Positions 46,901 to 56,254 of a stretch of DNA of 64,000 bases are shown one piece after another. A model generated the notes under the pieces. It saw only the letters and a program-made list of their open reading frames with translations, made no database searches and was not told the origin of the DNA. The translations under genes and the position numbers were made by a program. Numbering within the stretch: the stretch's first letter is position 1; the number at the start of each line of letters is the position of its first letter. This DNA is from Craterostigma plantagineum (Eukaryota > Streptophyta > Magnoliopsida > Lamiales > Linderniaceae): NCBI GenBank assembly GCA_027422505.1, contig JAPQWV010000337.1, positions 124,001-188,000 on the forward strand, given 5' to 3'.

Positions 46901-47033
46901 AGGGTATTTCGGTAATATTAGGTGATTAGGTACCTAAGTGTAAAATTTTTATTCAAGTGGGTACCTAGCTATAAAATATGTCTGACAAGGTACCTAAGTG
47001 GCTGATTTGTTTTCTATTGGGTATTTATGTGGG
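46900..47033 (-). repeat. Right TIR of the MULE
   Basis: Inverted, diverged copy of the left TIR (GGGTACCTAGCTATAAAATA, TGTCTGACAAGGTACC). Confidence 0.75.
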
Positions 47034-47556
47034 TATAAAATATTTAATAAAATATGAAAAATATGAGGTAAATTAAAATTTTATACAAATATATATGATA
47101 ATGTATATTTATAATAGAAATAATATTGATATTTTTATTTTTTATTTTTTATTAAAATTCGGTTTTTTGGTCGGTTAACCGAACCGGACCGAAAAAAATT
47201 CGGCAAAACCGAAACCAAACCGAATTATTCGGTTCGGTTTTCGGTTCATAAAATCCTCGAAACCGAAAGTTCGGTTCGGTTCGGTTATTACCGAATGAAC
47301 ACCCCTAGACTTATTAAAACAAAATACCAAACAAACGATAAGGAACAACTAGAAATGGGAGCACACACGGATGCGTGTGTAATGACATATGAAATTAGTG
47401 AGTTTTTAATAATTTTATATTCTTCATTTTAAATAAATCAAATGCGGCAGTTTTTTTTCATGCGATAGTTTTTGGTCAACAATCAAGAAACACCAATTTA
47501 ATTCGCATGTTGAACGTATGCTTAGTGGGTGGAGTAATAATTTCCCTTTAATTAAG

Positions 47557-49653
47557 TGTAATACCCGAGTCCCGTAAGTAAGCCGGCCAATAAATATGCA
47601 TGCATATTATATGACTTATGTGACTGCATGGTACATGTTTTACGGTATTTCTTGCGTTTATATGATTTTATGCTACATGTTATAATTACTCTCTGTGATA
47701 TATGACCCGGATAATGATATTGATACTTAGAAAAATTGTAGCTAATTAACATTATTATACAAGTAAATGTTAGTTTCGACCGAATAGAGGGGAAGATTTA
47801 AAATCGGTCGAACATGACAAGGATAGCAATTGATCGATGATAATACATGTAGATACCAGCTTTCACCCAGTCAATAGAATTTTAAAAAATAGAATTGGCC
47901 GATGGGATGATTTTAATAAGAGAATTTGACCAATGATACTCCAAGTAGGGTGAACATCGAGTAAACCTAAGGTCAATTAGGGATTTCTTAATATGAGAGG
48001 GAAAAAGGCTTCGTCATCAACTTGTCCCATCACTCACAAATCCCTAAGCTCTAATCCTTATCATATAACGATTGATCATCAAAGAAAAACATAATAAGAA
48101 AGAAAACTATATTAAGCCTAGAAGAAAAGAAAACCCTCGTCACTTAATCACGAGAAAGAAGAGGACGAAAGGAACTGGCCAATTAAGGAATCATAGCAAC
48201 TTAGTTTCGGATTCTTGGTAAGAAAATATTTCTTTGGCAACCTTTGTGACTTTCGTAATACATAGTGCTTAGATGCTATATTTCTATAAATCAAGGACAC
48301 TAATAGAAATTACCTGTACCCTATACGGCAGATTTACTAGTCTAGATTGTAAAGCATGTTAACATATTTATTTAGATCAAAGTATAACTCGGATGGCATA
48401 ACATATCTTAAGGGCTTATAACCCTACTATAGAACAAATTTTGGTTGAAGCTAGCGATTTTAAGGTTTTTGGTGTAGACCATACCAAAATAGGTGCTTAG
48501 AAGTATGTGTATTACGTTTGAGAATGTTGGTAAGTTAGGGATTAATTTTTGGAGAAGAAGGCAGCTTCAAAGTGACTTTCGATCAAATGAAATAAGTTAC
48601 ATGAACAATCGGGCGAATGGAAATGATAAGAAGATCGGGCAATTTGGTGACTTGATAGTCTCTCGGCGAAACCAAGCGATGAACAACACAAATCGGGCGA
48701 TTGAAAGATGACGCAAGCACACGGCGAAATGATGGAATGAAACAAATCGATCGAAAGCGAAGTTTACAAAGCATGGAATTGGGCGACTTTGTGGGGAATG
48801 AGGAGCACGGCGAAACTAGGTTAAATGGAGTCGAATCGACCAATTTGTAGGGGTGTAAAAGTCACGGCTCTTCTATGCTACCATGGTGACTTTTATGTCG
48901 CCGCTTTCAAGACATGACATGTTCAAGACAAGACATGATAATTAGGGCGAATGCCCTCATGGCGGAACGTGAAACCTGGAGGATGCGAGCTGAGGGAGTA
49001 AGTGGCACCGAGGGTATCTCTGGTGTTGACTACCTCAGAATAGGCTATCAGTGTGAAGCGTCCGCGTGACGTATGAAACCACCTTGGGAAAGAAAAGACG
49101 CCCTAGGGTTAACCTCTCATGAGTGGGTATTGTCACTTATATATTTATATCCCTTGTGGACTCGAACTCCATGATGGTGCAAAGCAAGATAGCCGAGGGC
49201 CCTACATGATAAGACAATACAAGAAAAAATATGAGGTCTAAGGAGCATTGGCGCGTATGCCTCTGCGAATTTAGGGCACGTGCATGGCATGCATGACTTT
49301 CACTTACTGAGCTTTATAAGCTCATTCCACGTATTTATGTGTTGTTGGTTCACGGGATCACGGTACGTAATCTTTATGATGGAAAGGCCTTACTTTGAAG
49401 CTTCTAGAGGGCTTTTGAGGTCGAAGTGTGTACATGGATGCGACCTGAGTGGCGGGCCTAGAAGAATTCTTTTGTTATGCATGCGCACTCTACCTTGTAT
49501 TTAGGATCCTAAGTTAATTTTGTATTGTACAATATGATTCCTTTATATAAAAGGAAAAATTTTGTACTCATTTTCGTATGTATTATTCCTTTACATTAAT
49601 AGCAGTCACATAAAATAGTAGTAAGAATGCGTGGTGGAAGTCATGGGCGCCAT
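47557..49653 (+). repeat. Probable solo LTR, chromovirus-type (Ty3)
   Basis: Starts TGTAATACCCGAGTCCCG, a typical chromovirus LTR start. It has a TATA-like CTTTATATAAAAGG at about 49537-49550, close to the 3' end as expected for a promoter. ATTAAG flanks both ends (47551-47556 and 49654-49659). No primer site or pol follows. The 3' end (GGGCGCCAT) is not a clean CA, so that border is uncertain. Confidence 0.5.
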
Positions 49654-49954
49654 ATTAAGTATTCATACAGACCAAATTAAACCAATTTAATCGAAGTCAA
49701 TAAAATAGAAGAGATACTTCAATTACATACGTGAATTACTATTCACCGTCCCATTTTTCCTAGTCACCGCCCCCTAAAGGACTGTAAAAAGACGATTTTG
49801 CCCTTATGATATTTGAATTAATTTTAAAAGAAAAAACTAACTAAATATATAATTCCGGTACAAAATACTGAAAACTACATACACAAATAAATTTGAACGA
49901 TCGATCGATACGGAAAAAAAAATTCAATGTAACATTTTAGGACCGATCGATCGA

Positions 49955-50165
49955 TATTTTCGACCCTGCAGTGCACGGGCCGAACGAAATTTTCGGCCGG
50001 GCTGTGTGTGGGCCGATCGAAATTTTTGGCCCGGACACTGCCGGGCCGAAAATTTCGTTCGGCCCTGCAGTGTACGGGCCGAACGATTTTTTGGGTCCTG
50101 ACAGGTCTGGCCGAAAATTTCGATCGGCCCGTGCACTGCAGGGCCGAAAATATCGATCGACCGCA
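49955..50165. repeat. Hairpin-forming GGCCGAAATTTTCGGCC sub-repeats, left arm
   Basis: Units of about 30-37 bp, each a small palindrome (CGGGCCGAACGAAATTTTCGG, CCCTGCAGTG(C/T)ACGGGCC), repeated about six times. They occur again inverted at 51315-51500 in the right arm. ORFs here are composition artefacts. Confidence 0.8.
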
Positions 50166-50559
50166 TTTTTATTTTCTTTCTAAGTTTTTCGGGAATTTAA
50201 ATACCAAGAGGAGTAAAAGTTAAAAACAGAGCAAAACGGGGGTTGATCAGGCCCACTGTTTCCGATCCGACATCCGTGTGCGCGGGTCGCGCGCTCGCAC
50301 ACAAGTCGGTTGCACCCTCCCTGCGCGCACGCGAACGACTTACATGTGGCATAATATTAGCTATTTAATTTAAACTAATAAAATCAACATCTATATATAA
50401 GATTGGTGAAGCCATGTTGTTTTTCCAATGTGGGATAACAACTCTTCACTTTAAATATTAGCCCATTGTTGTCCCACATTGGAAAAACAACATGGTTTCA
50501 CCCACCTTATATATAGATGCTGATTTTATTAGTTTAAATTAAAAAGCTAATATTATGCT

Positions 50560-51128
50560 TAAAGCTGTTAAAAATCGACCCAACCCGCCAACCCGACACG
50601 AACCGCACCCGAAAATAGGAGGTTTGGGTTAGCATTTTTGACCTGTTTACGTAAATGGGTAAACCCGAACCCAACCCAATTGTTAAGTGGGTTAGGTTAG
50701 GGTTCGGATTTTCAACCCGAAATCAACCCGGAATCAACCCAAAATCAACCCATTTAACCCGAATAATATATATTATTAAGATATTATTAATATAAATAAA
50801 ATAAAAGGATTAATCCTAATTCTCTATCCACTCTCACGCTCACACATGATGTTTTTATAAAAAAAACTGCGTTAGTTCTCATTTTTTTGTTTAATTTGGA
50901 TTTATAATAATGTCAATTTTGTTTTTTTTTTCTTTTTTCTTTTTTCTTTTTTAATTTTAAACGGGTTGACGGGTTGGCGGGTTGGGTTAGGGTTAAAGCA
51001 GGTTGGGTTTGGGTTTGATTTTTCAACCTGTTTAAGTAAACAGGTCAGGTCAGGGTTGAAGTTTTCAACCCGTTTATTAAACGGGTTGAACCCGAAGGTG
51101 ACTCAACCCGACCTGTTTACCACCCCTA
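50560..51128. mobile_element. hAT-like MITE (GGGTTGACC type) inside the foldback
   Basis: Flanked by the perfect 8-bp duplication ATTATGCT (50552-50559 and 51129-51136). The ends TAAAGCTGTTAAAAATCG and (inverted) TAGGGGTGGTAAACAGG are similar. The interior is dense in CAACCCG/GGGTTG words around an AT-rich core. Eight-bp duplication and end form fit hAT. Confidence 0.8.
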
Positions 51129-51809
51129 ATTATGCTACATGTAAGTCGCTCGCGTGCGCGCGCAGGGGGGTTGCAAATCATGCCGACTTGTGTGCGAGCG
51201 CACACGAATGCCGGACCGAAAACAGTGGGCCTGATCAACCCCCGTTTTGCTCCGGTTTTAACTTTTACTCCTCCCGGTATTTAAATTCCCGAAAACCTTA
51301 GAAAATAATAAAAATACGGTCGATCGATATTTTCGGCCCTGCAGTGCACGGGCCGAACGAAATTTTCGGCCAGACCTGTCAGGGCCGAAAAATCTTTCGG
51401 CCCGTACACTGCAGGGCCGAACAAAATTTTCGGGTAGGCATGTCCGGGCCGAAAATATCGATCGGCCCGCACACAGCCCGGCCGAAAATTTCGTTCAATC
51501 GATCAATCGGTCCTAAAATGTTAAATCGAATTTTTTTTTTCCGTATTGATCGATCGTTCGAATTTATTTGTGTATGTAGTTTTCAGTATTTCGTACCGGA
51601 ATTATATATTTAGTTAGTTTTTTCTTTTTAAATTAATTTAAATATCATAAGGGCAAAATCGTCTTTTTACAATCCTTTAGGGGCGGTGACTAGAAAAAAA
51701 GGGGCGGTGAATAGTAATCCAGATTACATAACTACGTGATTTGTAACGTTAATTTCCTTTTTGGATACATATAATTGGAAAGGGGAAGAGAGCTGAAGAA
51801 CTGCTGAAC

Positions 51810-52349
51810 ATGGTTTTAAAAACCGGACCGGACCGGCCGGTTCCGACCGGAAATCGGTGAACCGGTCGGAATTCCGGTCCGAGTCCGGTCCGGTTCAAGG
51901 TTAATTTTAAAAAAAAATAAAAATAAAAACACGGAACTAATAAGTAACATAAAAAAGATTTGAAAGTGTATAAGTTGGTGTGGCCCAGTTGTTTTAGTGT
52001 TGGACTTATTTCCTAAAGGTCATGAGTTCAAATCTATATGTGAACATTATTTGAATTAATTTTTTTGCACTTTTTTTTACAATCAATCTTTTTATTTTCC
52101 AATATATTTTATGTTTATAATTTTTGACCACCTAGTTTATCAATATAATTTATGAAATTTCATTTTATAATTAGTTTTTAATAGTTCAATACTTTTTATT
52201 TGATCGATTTATTCATAAATATAAATATTTTTATGTTTTGAGGCACCGGTTTAGTCCGGTTTGATTCCGGTTTTATATCGGTTAAACCACTAAACCTTAA
52301 ACCACTAAAATTTCCGGTGCGGTTCTAAAACCCGGTTTTAAAACCTTAG
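51810..52349. mobile_element. 540-bp MITE (CCGGTT-rich) just upstream of the PPR gene
   Basis: Flanked by the 9-bp duplication CTGCTGAAC (51801-51809 and 52350-52358), suggesting Mutator type. The ends ATGGTTTTAAAAACCGG and (inverted) CTAAGGTTTTAAAACCGG match. It carries a SINE. Its right end is 57 bp from the PPR start codon. Confidence 0.82.
51972..52085 (+). repeat. SINE-like fragment inside the 540-bp MITE
   Basis: A-box GGTGTGGCCCAGTTG and B-box GAGTTCAAATC about 45 bp apart, as in tRNA-derived SINEs. The 3' body is short and ends in T-rich DNA. Confidence 0.45.
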
Positions 52350-52406
52350 CTGCTGAACCCTCTTATTTTCAACCCCTCAGCTGTTCATCCCTATTCGTAC
52401 TAAAAG

Positions 52407-54197
52407 ATGCAGTTGCCCGCGCCAATTCGGGTCCCAACGTTCTTCTCTCGGCGGAGGCTCTTCGAGCAAAAGCTCGCAGACCTACAGAAATGCACAGACT
52501 TGAAACAGGTAAAACAAATCCACGCACTCATCTACAAGTCCAACCTTCAAAATGACCCTTTCGTGGCGCCTAAGCTGATATCGGCCTTATCTGTATGTGG
52601 CCAAATGGGTTTGGCACTCAACGTGTTCGATCAAATGCCTTGCCCAAATGCTCATCTTTACAACACGCTGATCAAGTGCTACGCAAGAAACGATGACCCC
52701 TTGAGGGCTTTTGAGGTTTTCTGCCGTATGAGGAGGTCTGGGTTGTTGCCTGACGGCCATACGTATCTTTTTCTGATAAAGGCATGTTCTGGGCTGAGAG
52801 TCGTGGAGATGATCCATGCGCAGGTGGAAAAATTCAATCTTTATAGCGATCTATTTGTGCCCAACTCGTTGATTGATGCGTATATGAAGTGTGGCGTCGA
52901 GGGTGTTGGTTCCGCCAAGAGGGTGTTTGAGGTAATGATGGAGAAAGATGTGGTTACTTACAACACGCTAATCAGTGGTCTCGTGAAGGTTGGGGAGTTG
53001 GATACAGCAAAGAATCTGTTCGACGAAATGCCGGACAGAGATAGAGTGAGCTGGAACACAATTTTGGACGGGTATGTGAAGGCTGGTGAGCTGAGCCTTG
53101 CATTTGAGTTCTTCCAGAAGATGCCGTCGAGGGATGTGGTCGCGTGGTCGACCGTCATATCAGGTTATTTGAGGGCTGGTGATGTTGAGATAGCTCGAAT
53201 GCTGTTCGATAAGATGCCCGATAAAAACTTGGTTACATGGACAATAATGGTCTCGGGATATGCTGAAAATGGGTTTCAAAAGGAAGCAATTGCTCTATTC
53301 GATCAGATGGTGGATGCTCGACTGCTTCACGATGATGGGGTATTTGTCAGCATTTTATCAGCAAGTGCAGAGTCTGGTTCCATAACTTTAGGCAAGAGAG
53401 TCCATCATTGCATACTTAGGAACGGATATAGATGTGGGGTGTTGGTGAACAACTCTCTAATCGACATGTACGCAAAGTGTGGGAACCTCAACAAGGCGTG
53501 GAGAATCTTCAACCTGATGAAATCGAAGGACTTGATTTCCTGGAATGTTATGATCCACGGATTGGCTATCAATGGGAATGGAAAGAGAGCTCTTGAAGTC
53601 TTTAACAGAATGAAGCAGGAAGGATTTTCGCCCGATAAAGTAACCTTCATCGGCGTCTTGTCTGCTTGTAGTCACTCGGGCATGGTCAAAGAAGGGATTT
53701 ATTACTTCGAGAGCATGAAGAAAGATTACAACATTGCGCGAGAGATTGAGCATTTTGGCTGTATGATCGATCTCTTAGGCCGTTGTGGGCAGCTCAACGA
53801 AGCCTTTAGTGTGTTGAGAAGCATGCCTTTCGAGCCAAATGTTGTGATTTGGACCTCTCTTTTGGGAGCTTGTAGGATGCATAATGCTCCCGAACTAGCG
53901 CAAGAAGTGCAAGATCGATTGGCTGAGTTAGAGCAGACCAATCGCGGGAATTTTTCGATCTTGTCTAATATCTACGCTTCGTCGGGGGATTGGAGAAGTG
54001 TTGCAAATGCACGAATGTCGATGAGGAAAGGCGATGACAAATGTTCGTGTGGGGTTAGTTCGGTTGAGTTGAACGATGGATTTCACGAGTTCACCGTGAT
54101 GGATATTAAGCACCCTAAATCTGAGGGAATATACGAAGCGATTAACGGATTGAGTCAGCATCTCAAGAAAAGTGCTTTTCTTCCTCTACCTACCTGA
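52407..54197 (+). CDS. Pentatricopeptide repeat protein, PLS class, E-type (At3g29230-like)
   Basis: A single-exon 596-residue protein. PLS-class PPR proteins bind organellar RNA, with one repeat reading about one base, and usually guide RNA editing. The N-terminus (FFSRRRLFEQKLADLQKC) precedes the first repeats (KQVKQIHALIYKSNL). The repeats run to about residue 490 with typical lines such as VVTYNTLISGLVKVGELDTA and VSWNTILDGYVKAGELSLAF. The E-domain follows (NVVIWTSLLGACRMHN, then SSVELNDGFHEFTVMDIKHP). There is no C-terminal DYW deaminase, so editing would need a partner. Length and layout closely match Arabidopsis At3g29230, predicted mitochondrial. No stop or shift is seen. The ATG at 52407 gives a plausible targeting N-terminus; the frame has no stronger upstream start. 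Confidence 0.95.
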   Translation: MQLPAPIRVPTFFSRRRLFEQKLADLQKCTDLKQVKQIHALIYKSNLQNDPFVAPKLISALSVCGQMGLALNVFDQMPCPNAHLYNTLIKCYARNDDPLRAFEVFCRMRRSGLLPDGHTYLFLIKACSGLRVVEMIHAQVEKFNLYSDLFVPNSLIDAYMKCGVEGVGSAKRVFEVMMEKDVVTYNTLISGLVKVGELDTAKNLFDEMPDRDRVSWNTILDGYVKAGELSLAFEFFQKMPSRDVVAWSTVISGYLRAGDVEIARMLFDKMPDKNLVTWTIMVSGYAENGFQKEAIALFDQMVDARLLHDDGVFVSILSASAESGSITLGKRVHHCILRNGYRCGVLVNNSLIDMYAKCGNLNKAWRIFNLMKSKDLISWNVMIHGLAINGNGKRALEVFNRMKQEGFSPDKVTFIGVLSACSHSGMVKEGIYYFESMKKDYNIAREIEHFGCMIDLLGRCGQLNEAFSVLRSMPFEPNVVIWTSLLGACRMHNAPELAQEVQDRLAELEQTNRGNFSILSNIYASSGDWRSVANARMSMRKGDDKCSCGVSSVELNDGFHEFTVMDIKHPKSEGIYEAINGLSQHLKKSAFLPLPT

Positions 54198-54687
54198 ATG
54201 TTATATACCACTGCGAATATCAGATGGCTGCTGTATATTTTGTAAAACAAATTCTCGTTTTTTTGAGCTATTTGACGATCTGCTACTGTATTAATGTTTG
54301 GGGAGTAGATTTTATAGCTCGTCGTTTGTTTCGTTTGTCCTTCGGGCATCTCATTTGTGTAACTTACGATGGGCGGTCATAACAACAAAGCATGTGTTAA
54401 AAACCAATACAGGCTTAGGGATGGGGACCTGGGTGGCCTCCCCATTCTCAAATTAAATTTTGGTTTATTCTACACAACTATCAAATTAGCTATAATCCAA
54501 TTATTATCATAGTTTGACATGTGAGACAGCTTTACCATTCGCCGACCTATCATGGTACACGTCTACACGAACAACTTGGTTAGTTTTTATACACTGTGCA
54601 GCCACACGTCAAATTATAATCGAATTTGGGTTGTACCCTACTGGGTGGGTAAGTCAAGACGCGATGCTTTAAATTTTATCCCCGAGT

Positions 54688-54845
54688 AACAGTGCATTTG
54701 GTATGCGAAATTCAATGCGGAAAAAGGAAAGAACATGTGTAAATGGTATGTATTGAACCATTACACATTACGCTTCGTGTGTCGTACCAATACACTATTT
54801 GTTTTATTTTTTGGCATCGAACTATGCATACCTAGTGCACCCAAT
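54688..54845. repeat. Small Tourist-like MITE candidate
   Basis: The ends GTGCATTTGGTATGCG and (inverted) GGGTGCACTAGGTATGC are similar over about 16 bp, about 155 bp apart. No clear 3-bp TSD. Confidence 0.4.
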
Positions 54846-54909
54846 AGATTAATTTCAAACGAGATGTGAGTACACACCAAAGATTGTCTTTAACTAATTG
54901 AAGTATATT

Positions 54910-55335
54910 AGGGGCAAAACATATATGGTCTCCAATATTTATCGTGTGGACCAAATTATTCGTTGATTTCTCCTAAATTAATTAGTCCTCGATGTGACCA
55001 ATTTTGGACCAATTTGATTCTTCTGTCACGATGTTTCAAGGGAATCTCGCACGTTCCCGCACTTCTTTGTAAAAAACCACTATATCATGTGAAGTAAGGA
55101 AACGAAACTGAAATTTTTTCCTCCAAAGTTCGAACATCAACTCTAAATCGTTTGCTTGCTCGAGCTCCAATAACAGTATAAGAACACGATACGAACACGC
55201 GAATCCTCATAAGTTCCAAAATTCGATGCAGACTTAATTTATTACGGGTCACGTAAATTCCTGTTAAAATTGAAGTTAATCGTGACGCAATAGACATATT
55301 GGTCCCATGGTAAACGTTGGGAGCCATTTTTTGTT
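54910..55335. repeat. MITE candidate with GGTCCC-type ends
   Basis: The left end (AACATATATGGTCTCCAATA, then CGTGTGGACCAAATT) and right end (inverted: AATGGCTCCCAACG, then CATGGGACCAATATG) match a common plant inverted-repeat family of about 0.4 kb. TSD not resolved. Confidence 0.4.
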
Positions 55336-55467
55336 TCTCTTTTTTTTTTCAAAAGTATATTTACATCAATGTACTGAAGACACGGATAAAAATAGATGAT
55401 ATCCATTAAGGACAGACAATCACCATTGCATGAACAAATCATCAATGGCAGAGAAATAGATTAATGT

Positions 55468-56250
55468 TCAGTCCTTTTCGCTTCTCAACGCTTCAATAAG
55501 TTGCAACGATATTCTCTCACAACACGCCGAGCCCCTCGCATTGTCTCTCACGAACTTGGCCTTCTTCCTAACATCAGAATCTTCCATCAATCGCTTCACA
55601 AGCCCGCAAATCTCTTCCCTTTCAACCATAGTAAATCCTGGACTCGAAACCCTAAACCCAGCTCTTCGACGAGATCAACGCTCATCATCTGATCGTCGTG
55701 CCTTGGCCAAGCCAAAACAGGCACGCCATGGTAGGCCGCGTGCATGACGGAGTCCCACTCGCAATGGCTTATGAATCCCCCGACGGCTCGATGTGATAGA
55801 ACCCTCCCTTGGTCCAACCTTCCTCCGACGATTTTTCCACGACTCGATGATCCATTTTCGGGTTTGATATGATCTCCTTTGATAAGCCAAAGGTAGTTAT
55901 AACCGCATTTTTCGAGCCCTCTCTTAAGTTCTTCTAACCGATCGCCCGCCATTGTTTCAAGGCTTCCGAGGTCGACCAACACCACCGACTCGTCAGGTTG
56001 AGCATCTAACCACGGTAGCGAGCTCTCGGGCTCGTAGGATCTCAAAGGCCTGATTGGAAAAACCCTCGGCAAGCTTCTATGAACCGAGCCACCGTCGAGC
56101 GCTGCTATCGTTTCTTCTTCGAACGTATCGAAGGTGTTCAAGAAAACCCCATCAACCCTCGAAAGTGATCAACCGTTTGGTAGGAGATAGGGAGTTAATA
56201 GATGGTTTGTTCCAAATCTTGCTTCCATGTTTGTGGAATGTTTGACTTTA
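55468..56250 (-). pseudogene. UDP-glycosyltransferase (UGT708-like) 3' fragment, broken
   Basis: The minus strand encodes the C-terminal half of a family-1 UGT. It begins VFLNTFDTFEEETIAALDGG and SLPRVFPIRPL, then WLDAQPDESVVLVDLGSLET, then a PSPG-box region (LSHRAVGGFISHCEWDSVMH, GVPVLAWPRHDDQ). The usual HCGWNS of the box reads HCEWDS and the box entry WxxQ is altered, so sugar-donor binding is doubtful. Layout and LNTFD/AVGGF words are closest to UGT708 C-glycosyltransferases. A frameshift near 55612 moves the last about 45 residues into another frame, ending at 55468. A stop lies just upstream of VFLNTF. The N-terminal half is gone where the Athila-like LTR begins at 56255. Confidence 0.82.
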
Positions 56251-56254
56251 CTAT

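Larger units (their letters stand above)
42312..47033. mobile_element. Mutator-like element (4.7 kb) with long TIRs and AT-rich arrays
   Basis: The flanks carry the perfect 9-bp duplication TATAAAATA (42303-42311 and 47034-47042), the hallmark of MULEs. The first and last 120-150 bp are diverged inverted repeats sharing CCTTGTCAGACTTATTTT-like and CTAGGTACCTACTTGAAT-like blocks. No transposase was found. The interior is two large GTACC-rich arrays plus short gene-like stretches, so it is non-autonomous and may hold captured host pieces. Confidence 0.82.
32208..47306. mobile_element. CGGTT-rich MITE split by two large insertions
   Basis: The left end AGGGGTGATCAAATGTCGGTTA (32208) and right end CGGTTATTACCGAATGAACACCCCT (47306) are complementary and both flanked by dense CGGTTCGGTT words. 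The MITE's own pieces are 32208-32469, about 42220-42302 and 47034-47306, roughly 615 bp together, the usual size of this MITE. The rest is a solo LTR (with its inserts) and a MULE. Its own target duplication is not clear. Confidence 0.75.
49730..51722. mobile_element. Giant foldback element: about 0.7-kb arms, 25-nt loop
   Basis: ATTACATA flanks both ends (49722-49729 and 51723-51730). The left arm is 49730-50442. The right arm is 50468-50559 plus 51137-51722, with a hAT-like MITE lodged between. The arms match over almost their whole length: ends ATTACTATTCACCG, the middle CGATCGATATTTTCG and ACGGGGGTTGATCAGGCCCA, and at the tip CCATGTTGTTTTTCCAATGTGG. No transposase is present. Confidence 0.88.
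54198..55467. other. Intergenic region between PPR and UGT relic, with two MITE candidates
   Basis: Contains the PPR 3' UTR and no gene. The two small inverted-repeat candidates are listed separately. Confidence 0.45.

Noticed and set aside
49924..51613. ORFs reading FGPAVYGPN-type repeats in the foldback arms
   Set aside because: They occur on both strands of palindromic repeats and lack any promoter or domain.
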